A stretch of DNA of 41,842 nt from Anaerolineales bacterium (GCA_016932165.1 JAFGDK010000120.1:1-41842), one strand, 5' to 3'; shown: positions 15,884 to 24,317, counted from the stretch's first letter. The notes: generated by a model from the letters alone, not told the origin. Made by a program: numbers and translations.

Positions 15884-16126
15884 TTACTTCAATCCGTGTG
15901 CTTCGATCAACATGCGATGGTTGGGGCCGTCCAACTTTTCAACCTCAAGCAGCTTGTGCTTCTGTTTTTTAAGGTTGCGCGGGATGCGTTCCACAGAAAG
16001 GGGGTAGTCCAGCAGCACTTCCAAAACTTCGCCTTTCTGCATCTTTTTGAGGGTTGTCATGGTATCCATATCTGGATATGGGCAAATCTTCCCTCGCACA
16101 TCGAGTGTTTTGGTAATCTCCGTCAT
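15884..16126 (-). CDS. TusA-family sulfurtransferase
   Basis: An 80-residue TusA/SirA protein. LDVRGKICPYPDM holds the CPxP motif whose Cys (residue 15) carries persulfide sulfur. It starts 18 nt upstream of the transporter stop-to-start gap, with AAGGAG before the ATG. The transporter-tusA pair is a known arrangement for thiosulfate use. A second TusA is encoded by the first gene of the operon. Confidence 0.9.
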   Translation of the reverse strand: MTEITKTLDVRGKICPYPDMDTMTTLKKMQKGEVLEVLLDYPLSVERIPRNLKKQKHKLLEVEKLDGPNHRMLIEAHGLK

Positions 16127-16159
16127 AATATTTTTCTCCTTGTCCTAATAATTTATTTT

Positions 16160-16528
16160 TTAGTACGAGAAGGTCATGGCTGCACCTTCGGCTTCAAACA
16201 GGAAGGTGGATGCCATCATCACTTCTACGCCGTCCATAAGGTCATCAGCGGTCATATCCCAGATCGGCAGGCCCAGTTCGCACAGGATCACACGGCCATC
16301 CAGCACCTGGATCGATTCCATCAGATCCAGCGGATCTGGCTGGCCTTTGAGTCCCCGGTATGTTTCCAGGCCGCCTTTTTTGAGGATTTTCGCACCGCCA
16401 GGCTGCACGAATAGCAGCACCTGGTCGCCTGTGGCGGCGATGGCGGCGCTCATCACCAGGGCAGCCATTACGCTGTGTTCGTCGTCATGATTCAGTACAA
16501 CAACTTGTTTGATCAAATCATCATCCAT
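16160..16528 (-). CDS. DsrE-family sulfur carrier-like protein
   Basis: A 122-residue DsrE-like protein with QVVVLNHDDEHSVMAALVMSAA at the start, then GDQVLLFVQPGGA and DGRVILCELGL. The conserved Cys is in ILCELG, as in the paralogue at 14432-14794, and the IWDMTADDLMDGVEVM segment is typical of small DsrE proteins. It lies 20 nt after the QmoC-like membrane gene, so it probably exchanges sulfur with that complex. GAGGAGA precedes the start. Confidence 0.85.
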   Translation of the reverse strand: MDDDLIKQVVVLNHDDEHSVMAALVMSAAIAATGDQVLLFVQPGGAKILKKGGLETYRGLKGQPDPLDLMESIQVLDGRVILCELGLPIWDMTADDLMDGVEVMMASTFLFEAEGAAMTFSY

Positions 16529-16548
16529 TAGTTTTTCTCCTCTATTTT

Positions 16549-17703
16549 TCAGTCAGCCGAAGCGAGCTGCGTTTCCGCAACCGGCATGGCTTTGGCTTTT
16601 GCTCGGACCTGCTCAAAGTAGATTGCCAACGGGCGGTAATAGAGATGCGCCCATTTGCCAAACGGCACTTCGAGGATTAGCATGGGGGCTACGAATGCCA
16701 GGTGGATGATATAGGTGTAGTAAGTCACCAGCGGCAATCCCAGGTAGCGGGTGGTGTGCATCATAATTCCGGTGAGGGCCACAAGCAGCAGGAGGACCGG
16801 GAAGATCCAATCGCTGGCGTGCGAGAACCTGTGCATTTGTACATTTTTCTTGATCCGCCCGATGATCGACCGCCCGGCGCCAAAGATCAGCACAATGGTG
16901 GCATAGTAACCCAACCAGCGCTGCGGGTGCCAGACAGGGTAAATCTCATCCGTCTGGAACCACTTGAGAAAGAAGATAATGATCACCAGCATCAGCCCGT
17001 ACCCGCTGACCATCAGCAGGTGGGCGATCCAGTTCCAATTCTTCTTTTCCTTGTCCTCCTCACACTGCGCCCAGCGTTTCTGGGTGAAGAGGTGGAGGAC
17101 AATCTGCCAGGCCTCCGTGATGTACAGGCTGAAGGGGACTTTGCGGTCCATCCCGTCCACCATGATGTACTTCCACATCCGAAAGACGTTGATGGCGATG
17201 AAGAACACCAGCATACCGGCCATGATCCAGTCAGCGACGTGGACGATCTCTACCGGGGCAAACGTGTTCAATTCTACCTGGTCGGTGACGACCGGTCCGC
17301 TGAGCAACAGGGCGATGACCACGACCAGCACACCGACCACAACCATCGCACCGATTTCCCAAACCTTGGAAGTGTAAAATTTCTTCGCCAGCCCGGTAAA
17401 ATCATATTGGGCGGTCAGCCAGCGGCGGAGTGACATCATCACCTCGCCGGGCTCTGCGCCCCGCGGGCAGGTTTGCGAGCAGTCACCGCAGTAGTAGCAC
17501 AACCACGGGTCAATGCTCTGCTTCAATTTTTCTGCGCCGCCGATCTGGACCAGCCGGATCATGTTGCGCGGGAAAGGATATTCAGCGCTGGTGAAGGGGC
17601 AAATTGCCGTGCAGTTGCCACAGTTGAAGCAAGTTTCTACCTGTCCATCACCGTATTCCTTCAATTCGGAAAGCAGTTCGGGGTCTACTCTGGTTGCTGT
17701 CAT
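16549..17703 (-). CDS. QmoC-like membrane subunit (HdrC domain fused to b-type cytochrome-like domain)
   Basis: I take the ATG at 17703, which has GGAGA upstream; the longer frame to 17823 would overlap the previous gene. The 384-residue protein begins with two CxxCxxCxxxC clusters (Cys 25/28/31/35 and 69/72/75/79), the HdrC-type [4Fe-4S] pair. About five to six membrane helices follow with several His residues suited to haem or quinone sites. That fusion is the layout of QmoC, which links Hdr-like flavoproteins to the quinone pool in sulfate reducers. No aprAB, sat or dsrAB genes are in view, so the partner is probably the sulfur carriers rather than APS reductase. Confidence 0.85.
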   Translation of the reverse strand: MTATRVDPELLSELKEYGDGQVETCFNCGNCTAICPFTSAEYPFPRNMIRLVQIGGAEKLKQSIDPWLCYYCGDCSQTCPRGAEPGEVMMSLRRWLTAQYDFTGLAKKFYTSKVWEIGAMVVVGVLVVVIALLLSGPVVTDQVELNTFAPVEIVHVADWIMAGMLVFFIAINVFRMWKYIMVDGMDRKVPFSLYITEAWQIVLHLFTQKRWAQCEEDKEKKNWNWIAHLLMVSGYGLMLVIIIFFLKWFQTDEIYPVWHPQRWLGYYATIVLIFGAGRSIIGRIKKNVQMHRFSHASDWIFPVLLLLVALTGIMMHTTRYLGLPLVTYYTYIIHLAFVAPMLILEVPFGKWAHLYYRPLAIYFEQVRAKAKAMPVAETQLASAD

Positions 17704-17704
17704 C

Positions 17705-18004
17705 TTAGTTCTCCTCTGCTTTCCTGTAGAGCGGATAGTCCTCGCACATGCCATCTTCCACCACAATCCCGTACTTTCTGAAAGAAGCGATATACCAGAG
17801 GACTTGATTGGCGGGTAACCCAATCTCTTTGGCGATTTCAGGCACAGATTTTGGGGTTTCCCGAATGAATGAGCAGATATCTCGCTGAATGCGTTTCTGA
17901 TCTTTCAGCAGTTCCTGGGTTCTTTCTACGGTTTGAGCATGCTCCGCCCGGAGCTTTTTCAACAACTCTCCACGTGAGAGTTCGGGTTTTTCAGCAGCCA
18001 TCAT
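17705..18004 (-). CDS. Small winged-helix protein embedded in the Qmo-like operon
   Basis: About 100 residues. The start is ATG 18004 or 18001, both overlapping the previous stop as ATGA-type coupling, with GGAGG just before. The N-terminal half is a charged helix rich in Lys, Glu and Gln. The C-terminal half has a winged-helix pattern (SVPEIAKEIGLPANQVLWYIASFRKYGIV), followed by a Cys. It ends 1 nt before the QmoC-like start, so it is translated with the complex. A role as regulator or as a structural adaptor of the complex cannot be told apart from sequence. Confidence 0.75.
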   Translation of the reverse strand: MMAAEKPELSRGELLKKLRAEHAQTVERTQELLKDQKRIQRDICSFIRETPKSVPEIAKEIGLPANQVLWYIASFRKYGIVVEDGMCEDYPLYRKAEEN

Positions 18005-20010
18005 CCTGCCTCCACTAAATCTACAATGTCCATGGCAATTGCATCCACCATGGCTTCGTATTGGGCCAGCGTCCATCCCTGCACGTCAATTGCCCGGTTG
18101 GGGCACACAGCCACACAGGCGCCGCATCCGGTGCAGTTTGCAGGGGTGACCACTGCCCGGGTAACTTCCTTGCCATCTTCCACAAAGGTCTCCAGGGCGA
18201 TTGCATCTTCATACTCGCAAGCTTCCACGCAGGCACCGGTGCCGTTGCATTTTTCTGGATCTACCGCTGCCACAAACGGCTGCAATTCAACCTGGCCGCT
18301 CCCCAGCAGCGAGATCACTTTTGCGGCTGCAGCCGATGCAGCTGAAATGCTTTCCTGGATGTTCATCGGCCCCTGGGCGGTACCCGCCAGGATGACGCCA
18401 TTGACCGCGGTTTCCACCGGGCGCAGCTTGGGATGCACTTCCAGCAAGAAACGGTCGTTGCCGCGGGAGACCTTCAGCATCTTGACCAGATCATCAATCT
18501 GTCTTGGCTGCATACCGGTTGCCAGCACAACCAGATCTACCGGGATTTCCAGTTCCTGGTTGTAGGTCAAGGCATCCGTTACGTGCACCAGCACTGGATG
18601 AGTATCTCCCTTGGGGGCCGCGAAGACCTTGGGCTTCTCTTCGCCATGATAGCGAACGAACCGGGTTCCGTTGTCTAGGGCATTGATGTAGTAATCCTCG
18701 TGGCCGCGACCGTAGGTGCGGATATCCTGATAGAGATCGTATATATTCAGTTTGGGGAAGTTCTCCCGCAGCTCCTCGATCATATGCAGGGTTGCCGTGC
18801 AGCACACCCGCGAGCAGTAATTGTTCACCTGACCATCTTCTTGCGGCTCATCAATGCCTTCGATCTCGCGGCTGCCAACGCAGTGGATCAGGACAATATC
18901 CCGGACCTTGTGCCCCTGCCATTCAAGGGACTTCGCACCCGGGTTCAGGGCCATGTGGCGGATCAATTGGGGAAGGGTGACCACTTGCGGCAGTTCGCTG
19001 TATCCATATTCGCCTTCTCGCGGCACATAGGGATCAAATCCGGTGGCAACCACCACTGCGCCAGCGCTCAGCTCAAACTGCTGGATTTCATCTTTGAGTA
19101 TCTCACTCTTGCCGTTTATATTGATCGGTTCACCGTTGTAGTGTTCCCAATCGACAGCCGGAAGGGGCGGGTAGCAGCCATGATAAGGTTGGTAGATAAC
19201 CTTGCGTTCTGTCAGGCCATAGTTGAACTCATCGGCCACCATCTGCTGGCAGGCATCTTGCAGTGCTTTGGCATTCTCCGCACTTACCCCGCGGGAGTGC
19301 TGGGTCAACTGGATTCCATAATTACCCACATAACCACTGACTTTGGTCACTTCGGTCTGGGTAAAGATGGTGATCTTGTCGTGGTTCACAACCTTGTCGA
19401 TCAGGTCGGCCAGCAGGATGTGGGCCTCCTCGCCTGTGGGGAAGACTGTATCCAACTGGGCCATACGCCCACCCAGGAAGGGTGTCTTTTCCACCAGCAC
19501 GACTTTCAAACCCTGATCGGCGATGTCCAGTGCAGCTCTCAAACCAGCTACACCGCCGCCGATCACCAGTGCCCGCTTTTCGGCTTCCAACTGGATCGGC
19601 TCCAGCGGGTCCAGCAGGCGGGCTTTTGCCACTCCAGCTGCCATCAGGCGCACTGCCTTGCAGGTAGCGCCGTCGGCATCACAGGTGTGTACCCAGGAGT
19701 CCTGCTCGCGCAGGCCAATATGGTGATATAGGTAGGGATTTAATCCAGCACGAATGACCGTCTTTCTGAAGGTCTGCTCATGCAGGGATGGCGCACAGGC
19801 GCCGATTACCACCCGGTTGACGCCCAGTTCCCGGATATCTTCTTCGATTTGGGATTGTCCAGCATCTGAACAGAGTGACATATTGGTGCGGGAGACAACC
19901 ACATCCGGTTGTTCAGCCAGCAATTTGGCAACCTGCTCACATTTGACTGTGTGGCTGATGTTGCCGCCGCAGTAGCAGGTATAAACAGCGATCTTTGGTT
20001 TTTCAGACAT
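18001..20010 (-). CDS. HdrA/QmoB-like flavin and iron-sulfur subunit
   Basis: A 669-residue HdrA-type protein. The N-terminal region has Cys pairs (YTCYCGGNISH), and a FAD-binding GGGVAG motif lies near residue 152. A central insert with YCSRVCC follows, and two C-terminal ferredoxin clusters. The second C-terminal cluster is complete (CTGCGACVAVC, about 626-636). The first reads C588-N-G-T-G-A-C594-VEA-C598, so the second Cys is Thr591; a [3Fe-4S] or lost cluster is possible. The start overlaps the previous gene by 8 nt. In sulfate reducers such subunits pair with QmoA and QmoC; here they accompany sulfur carriers. Confidence 0.85.
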   Translation of the reverse strand: MSEKPKIAVYTCYCGGNISHTVKCEQVAKLLAEQPDVVVSRTNMSLCSDAGQSQIEEDIRELGVNRVVIGACAPSLHEQTFRKTVIRAGLNPYLYHHIGLREQDSWVHTCDADGATCKAVRLMAAGVAKARLLDPLEPIQLEAEKRALVIGGGVAGLRAALDIADQGLKVVLVEKTPFLGGRMAQLDTVFPTGEEAHILLADLIDKVVNHDKITIFTQTEVTKVSGYVGNYGIQLTQHSRGVSAENAKALQDACQQMVADEFNYGLTERKVIYQPYHGCYPPLPAVDWEHYNGEPININGKSEILKDEIQQFELSAGAVVVATGFDPYVPREGEYGYSELPQVVTLPQLIRHMALNPGAKSLEWQGHKVRDIVLIHCVGSREIEGIDEPQEDGQVNNYCSRVCCTATLHMIEELRENFPKLNIYDLYQDIRTYGRGHEDYYINALDNGTRFVRYHGEEKPKVFAAPKGDTHPVLVHVTDALTYNQELEIPVDLVVLATGMQPRQIDDLVKMLKVSRGNDRFLLEVHPKLRPVETAVNGVILAGTAQGPMNIQESISAASAAAAKVISLLGSGQVELQPFVAAVDPEKCNGTGACVEACEYEDAIALETFVEDGKEVTRAVVTPANCTGCGACVAVCPNRAIDVQGWTLAQYEAMVDAIAMDIVDLVEAG

Positions 20011-21313
20011 GGGCTACCTCACGTTCTTCAATGCCAACCTGGGTCTTGCTGCGGATATATGCAGAAGCCGCTGAGGCTGCTGCGCTGGCGGTGACAATGC
20101 TATCCACAATGTCCATGGGACCGCCGGCTGTGCCGGTCACAAAAATGCCGGGGCGTCTGGTTTCACAGGGCGAGGCGTTTACCGATGGTATCTTGATATA
20201 GCCGTCTTCGGCAGGTGTCAGTCCAAACTTCGAAAGCGGGTCGCCGGCAACCATCCCCAGCGATAACACCACCAGGTCGAATGTGCGCTCGACCACATCT
20301 CCTTCTTCGGTGCGCTCCACGCGCACGACCGGGTTGTGATTTTCGTCTTCAGTAATCTTGGCCACCTTGCCGCGCACGAATTCCACACCCATGGCTTTGG
20401 CATTCTGATAGAACTGCTCGTAGCCTTTGCCGAAGGTGCGGATGTCCATGTAGTAGATGGTTACCTCCGCCAGCGGCAGCGCGCCGCTGATCAGCATGGA
20501 TTGTTTGATCGCATACATACAGCAGGTGCGGGAGCAATACTCAATCCCCAGGGTTTCGTCCCGGGAACCAGCACATTGCACATAGGCGATCGTCATTGGC
20601 TCCATTCCATCACCAGGACGCAGCACCCGTCCGTATGGGCCAGTGGGCGCCAGGAAGCGCTCCATCATCAGGGGATCAATCACGTTGGGTAGTTCTCCTG
20701 CCCCATATTCATTCTTGGCATCCAGGTCGGTGAGTTCAAAACCGGTGGCCAAAACAATGCTGGTTGTGTCTATCGAGAAGGTTTCCGGCTGCTGGGTGAA
20801 ATCGATGGCACCCACCGGGCAGACTTTTTCACATTTGCCGCACAAGATGCAATTTTCGATGTCCAGCACTGCGATTTGCGGGACGGCGGTGGAGAAAGGC
20901 ACTCGCGCTGTGCGGTAAGAGCCAAGCCCGCGGTCAAAAGAGCTGGGAACGGTGATCGGGCAGGCGTATTCACACAGGCGACATCCGGTACAGGTATCTG
21001 CATTCACATAGCGTGGTTTTTGCAGCACCGACACATCAAACCCGTTTTCCTGCTGATCTACTGATTCCACTTCGCAGTAGGTAAACATCTGGATATTGGG
21101 ATGGTGTGCAACGGCCGACATTTTTGGGGTGGTGATGCAGGAACAGCAGTCCAGGGTGGGGAAGACCTTGCTGAGGGTGATCATTTTGCCCCCGATGCTG
21201 GGTTCCTTTTCCACCAGGGCAACTTGATACCCCTGATCCCCCAAATCAAGAGCAGCCTGCATCCCGGCAATTCCCCCGCCAATCACAAGGGCATCTACTT
21301 TTACGTTGTTCAT
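20003..21313 (-). CDS. HdrA/QmoA-like flavoprotein subunit
   Basis: A 436-residue HdrA-like protein. The FAD-binding GGGIAG lies at 12-17. A Cys group DCCSC is at 56-59, and two complete ferredoxin clusters are at 108/111/114/118 and 155/158/161/165. ATGFELTD and a C-terminal FVTGTAGGPMDI segment are typical of HdrA. The shorter length and lack of an extra N-terminal domain match QmoA. Its start overlaps the mvhD-like stop by 4 nt. With the next gene it forms a pair of HdrA paralogues, the arrangement known from QmoAB. Confidence 0.88.
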   Translation of the reverse strand: MNNVKVDALVIGGGIAGMQAALDLGDQGYQVALVEKEPSIGGKMITLSKVFPTLDCCSCITTPKMSAVAHHPNIQMFTYCEVESVDQQENGFDVSVLQKPRYVNADTCTGCRLCEYACPITVPSSFDRGLGSYRTARVPFSTAVPQIAVLDIENCILCGKCEKVCPVGAIDFTQQPETFSIDTTSIVLATGFELTDLDAKNEYGAGELPNVIDPLMMERFLAPTGPYGRVLRPGDGMEPMTIAYVQCAGSRDETLGIEYCSRTCCMYAIKQSMLISGALPLAEVTIYYMDIRTFGKGYEQFYQNAKAMGVEFVRGKVAKITEDENHNPVVRVERTEEGDVVERTFDLVVLSLGMVAGDPLSKFGLTPAEDGYIKIPSVNASPCETRRPGIFVTGTAGGPMDIVDSIVTASAAASAASAYIRSKTQVGIEEREVAHV

Positions 21314-21765
21314 GATTTTGCTCCTTGTAGTGGGGCTGGGTGAGATTTAAGCTCTGACTTGACAAAACCGATCCCTTTGAGCAGGTTATGCATGTTGTTG
21401 ACTTCTTTGAGGAAGGGTTTGACGCAAACTGTGCAAATGGCGGCCAAACGCAAGCGCCGGGTATCGATCCCCCGTTCCTTCATCAGGGCGTAGGTAGCAT
21501 TGATCAGCTTGGCGGTTCCTTCCGCCTCCACTTTGTAGGGGCTGTCTGTCCCGCTGTACATCAGGATAATCCCGTCAATCCCGCGTTCATAAGCACGGAT
21601 GAAGAATTCGGGCGGGAACATTACCGGGCACATGACGGGCAGGATGTAGGTGTTCGCAGGGTAATCCACATGGGATTGGCCAGTAGAGTCTGCTCCTGCA
21701 TACCCGCCGGCCAATGTCGCCAGAATCAAAATCTTGGGTTCGTTAGAAATATTAAGTTTGGTCAT
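21310..21765 (-). CDS. MvhD/FlpD-like protein lacking the usual iron-sulfur cysteines
   Basis: The 151-residue protein follows the MvhD (hydrogenase delta subunit) pattern: GYAGAD near 21, VMCPVMFPPEFFIRAYERGIDG in the middle, and a RRLRL segment near 103. In usual MvhD a [2Fe-2S] cluster is held by Cys in CxxCxY, VMCSG and GCHPGDCHY-type motifs. Here only C46 of VMC remains: the first motif reads LATLAGGY and the third MYSGTDSPY. A new CxxC (C111, C114) appears near the end. It may bind the HdrA subunit without carrying electrons, or use the new Cys pair for sulfur. Family call is firm, activity open. Confidence 0.75.
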   Translation of the reverse strand: MTKLNISNEPKILILATLAGGYAGADSTGQSHVDYPANTYILPVMCPVMFPPEFFIRAYERGIDGIILMYSGTDSPYKVEAEGTAKLINATYALMKERGIDTRRLRLAAICTVCVKPFLKEVNNMHNLLKGIGFVKSELKSHPAPLQGAKS

Positions 21766-21851
21766 CCTCGGCTCCTGATTTTAGACATCCAAACATATCC
21801 CCGGAGGCCTGATGGCCCCCCAGGGACTGTGATTAGATGGGGTCTGTCTGG

Positions 21852-22100
21852 CTATTTACCGCGCTTGATGAAGAGCCGTTCGTAACCTTCTCCCGGAAGC
21901 GTGCCCATGAATTCGTGCCCAACTTTTTTGCACCAGCGGGGCATATCATTCTTGGTGTTTTCATCACCGGACCAGATTTCCAGGATCTCGCCAACCTTGA
22001 CGGTCGCAATGGCTTTCTTTGCCTCCAGCAATGGTCCAGGGCAGGACATTGCACGGGCATCTACCACTTGGCTGGCTTCGATTTGAGTTAGGTCTGTCAT
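21852..22100 (-). CDS. TusA-family sulfurtransferase (first gene of sulfur operon)
   Basis: An 82-residue TusA/SirA-like protein with the persulfide Cys in VDARAMSCPGPLLEAKKAI, followed by the GEILEIWSGDENT beta strand region and a further Cys near 57 (RWCKKVGH). AAGGAG is well placed before the ATG. A gap of 86 nt separates it from the next gene. It is the probable first cistron of the ten-gene operon, with a promoter at 22154-22190. Confidence 0.88.
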   Translation of the reverse strand: MTDLTQIEASQVVDARAMSCPGPLLEAKKAIATVKVGEILEIWSGDENTKNDMPRWCKKVGHEFMGTLPGEGYERLFIKRGK

Positions 22101-22160
22101 TTTGTGTCTCCTTGATATTAGTTATCGTGCGCCTCTAAGCACACAAAGGGGCTAGTATTT

Positions 22161-22203
22161 ACTATAGTGGTTCGCGCCAGCGAGACATAGTGACGAAAAT
22201 CAC
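22161..22203 (-). promoter_or_regulatory. Sulfur operon promoter with CRP/FNR-type palindrome
   Basis: On the minus strand TATAGT (22166-22161) is a fair -10, giving a start near 22154. GTGA-N6-TCAC lies at 22190-22203, matching the core of CRP/FNR sites (TGTGA-N6-TCACA), with its centre about 42.5 nt before the predicted start. That is the class II activator position, next to a weak -35. The activating protein is not identified in the window. Confidence 0.55.
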
Positions 22204-22338
22204 AAGCTTGATTTTATTCATCTATCGGCAGTTATTGAAATTTTCGATAGGGTCGGTTGCCGGGGATTAGGAACGGCATGCGCGGCAGACTTTTTTTTGA
22301 CAGTCACAGACTGGCAACAATCTGACAATTCTTTCAGT

Positions 22339-22344
22339 TATAAT
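22339..22344 (+). promoter_or_regulatory. -10 element (TATAAT) of the RNase H-like gene
   Basis: A perfect TATAAT ends 9 nt before the ATG at 22354, and no Shine-Dalgarno lies between them. The transcript is predicted to begin only about 3 nt before the codon. Confidence 0.5.
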
Positions 22345-22353
22345 CAACATCTG

Positions 22354-23610
22354 ATGCCGACTCTATCTGATAAGCTCAAGGGCTTGGGGGTCAGGCTTGG
22401 CGCTGGGAACACAGGCCAGGAGGTGAAGGCGCGGAAAGTCCCAATTGAAACCGTGGTTGAAGGCGTGCAAATCAATACGCCAGAGGGGGAAGTATTCCAG
22501 GCCGAGGCGTTTTACCCAATAGGCCACCCGCACGGCAGCGGGACGTTATGTTTGGCTTCTTCTCTGGATCTGATCGGCGAGTGGGCCGGTGAGGGTCAGA
22601 TTGCGGGATTCGCCCCGGAGCAGTTTGCCTTTATTGATACAGAAACAACGGGATTATCAGGCGGCGCGGGGACAATTGCTTTTATGGTCGGTGCCGGGCG
22701 CTTTGAAAAGGATGGTTTCCGGCTGGTGCAACTGTTCATGCGCGAGCCGGGGGAAGAGCCAGCCTTGCTGCATGCCCTGGAGGAATTCCTGGCAACGTGT
22801 AAGGCGGTAGTGAGTTTCAACGGGAAGTCGTTTGATTTGCCTTTGTTGCAGTCGCGCTGGATTGCCAACGGGCGAAGCTTTCCGCTAAAGGACATCGTCC
22901 ACATTGATCTGCTGCACCTGGCACGGCGGCTGTGGCGTGACAGGCTGCCGGACCGGTCGTTGGGGTATCTGGAAACCCACATCCTCAACCAGATTCGCAC
23001 CGAGGAAGATACGCCGGGGTGGATGATCCCGCAGATGTATTTTGATTACCTGCGCTCGCGGGACGCACGCCCGATGAAGGGGATTTTCTACCACAATGCG
23101 ATGGATATCCTCACCCTGGCAGCGCTAACCGATCATATCGCTCACTTGCTGGCCGACCCGCTGGACGGGCGCGTCGCCGAGGCGCTGGACATGGCAGCGA
23201 TCGGAAAACTAAATGAAGAGCTGGGATACCAGGAACAGGCTGCCATGATTCTGACTGCTTGTCTGGGCCAGCCTCTCCCGGCAGACGCCCGATCACAGGT
23301 AGTGAGGCGGCTTTCTTTTTTACACAAGCGGCTCGGAGAGCTGCCTCAAGCCCTGAGCTTGTGGTGGCAGGCAGCCGCTGACCGGGAATACTATGCCCAT
23401 GAGGAGCTTGCCAAGTACTTTGAGCATGCTGAGAAGAATTACATCGAAGCGCTAAAGTGGACCGAATCGGCCCTGGCGCTGCTGAGGGCTGAAGGGGCGT
23501 ATGTGGAGCGGCTGCAGTGGGAGGGTGCTTTTGAGCACCGCCGGAAGCGGCTGGTGGAGAAGCTGGAGAGATTCGATGGGCAGGGAAACAACACCGATGA
23601 ACCCGGATAG
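22354..23610 (+). CDS. YprB-type RNase H-like exonuclease domain protein
   Basis: Start taken at the ATG at 22354, rather than the in-frame TTG at 22297, giving 418 residues. A DnaQ/RNase H-like exonuclease fold is clear: FIDTETTG (motif I, near residues 94-101), VVSFNGKSFDLPLL (motif II) and FYHNAMDILTLA (motif III with Asp). This is the PF13482 family seen in YprB. The C-terminal third is helical with TPR-like features and may bind a partner. Such proteins are probably DNA or RNA 3'-5' exonucleases. Divergent from the sulfur operon, it does not appear to be part of it. Confidence 0.85.
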   Translation: MPTLSDKLKGLGVRLGAGNTGQEVKARKVPIETVVEGVQINTPEGEVFQAEAFYPIGHPHGSGTLCLASSLDLIGEWAGEGQIAGFAPEQFAFIDTETTGLSGGAGTIAFMVGAGRFEKDGFRLVQLFMREPGEEPALLHALEEFLATCKAVVSFNGKSFDLPLLQSRWIANGRSFPLKDIVHIDLLHLARRLWRDRLPDRSLGYLETHILNQIRTEEDTPGWMIPQMYFDYLRSRDARPMKGIFYHNAMDILTLAALTDHIAHLLADPLDGRVAEALDMAAIGKLNEELGYQEQAAMILTACLGQPLPADARSQVVRRLSFLHKRLGELPQALSLWWQAAADREYYAHEELAKYFEHAEKNYIEALKWTESALALLRAEGAYVERLQWEGAFEHRRKRLVEKLERFDGQGNNTDEPG

Positions 23611-23729
23611 TGAAAACCGGTGATTGGCAAAAGCCAACTAAACCACAAGTAACCGCAAATAGATACAGATGAGGAATGGCTAATTTGTGAATCCATTCCA
23701 GTCCCTGAGCGCCACCCCCTAATCAACAA

Positions 23730-24305
23730 TCACTGATCCCGCAACTCTCCATACAAAAACCAGTATTCCCCACGGGGAAAACCGCGCTCAAGTTGGGGCG
23801 GCCAGATGAAACGTCCCGCAGACCAAAGTCCCCGGAGGATTGTATCCAGAGGGACAAGGTCGTAACCGGTCTGACCGGGAGTGTGTTCCGAAAGAATCTG
23901 CAGCAGCACGCGCAGACGGACCTCACTTTGATAGTAAGGCGCCTGCTTGCGATAATCTTTGATCAGATCATTGAGTATGTGAGACCATTGCGTGAAGCGG
24001 GAGCGGAATTCGCGCCCGGCTTTGGCTTCCCACGCAACCGGCCATCTGCGCTGCACAGTCTCGATCTCGGATTGGATAAGGTCCAGTTCGGTTTCTTCCA
24101 GGCGGGTAAGCTGGCGGCCTTGCTGGAGGGTTTTTTGTTTCTTTAATGACAACAACAGGTTACCCAGGGTTAATTTTAGAAAACTGCCCCCTGAGGAAGG
24201 ACGCGCCAGCACTGGCCAGAAGAGCTCATCCGAGAGCAGGTAACGCTCCAGTTCTTCCAGGGCATAATGCAGGTATTCCTGATCGTAGTCTGGGCTGGCA
24301 AACAT
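23730..24305 (-). CDS. Unrecognised 191-residue protein
   Basis: I do not recognise the family. It is soluble, mainly helical and rich in Leu, Arg and aromatic residues, with no membrane segment or signal peptide; segments such as ELERYLLSDELFWPVL and ERGFPRGEYWFLYGEL stand out. The upstream lipoprotein gene ends 12 nt before its start, so the two are probably co-transcribed. Coding composition resembles the neighbours. The plus-strand ORFs in the same span are weaker. Confidence 0.7.
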   Translation of the reverse strand: MFASPDYDQEYLHYALEELERYLLSDELFWPVLARPSSGGSFLKLTLGNLLLSLKKQKTLQQGRQLTRLEETELDLIQSEIETVQRRWPVAWEAKAGREFRSRFTQWSHILNDLIKDYRKQAPYYQSEVRLRVLLQILSEHTPGQTGYDLVPLDTILRGLWSAGRFIWPPQLERGFPRGEYWFLYGELRDQ

Positions 24306-24317
24306 TTTTGTGCGTTA

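Noticed and set aside
17704..17823. Upstream extension of the QmoC-like protein
   Set aside because: It would overlap the winged-helix gene by nearly its full second half; ATG 17703 has its own RBS and the clusters follow it directly.
14432..22100. Dissimilatory sulfate reduction operon
   Set aside because: aprAB, sat and dsrABC are absent from the window; only Qmo-like subunits and carriers are present, so the label would overreach.
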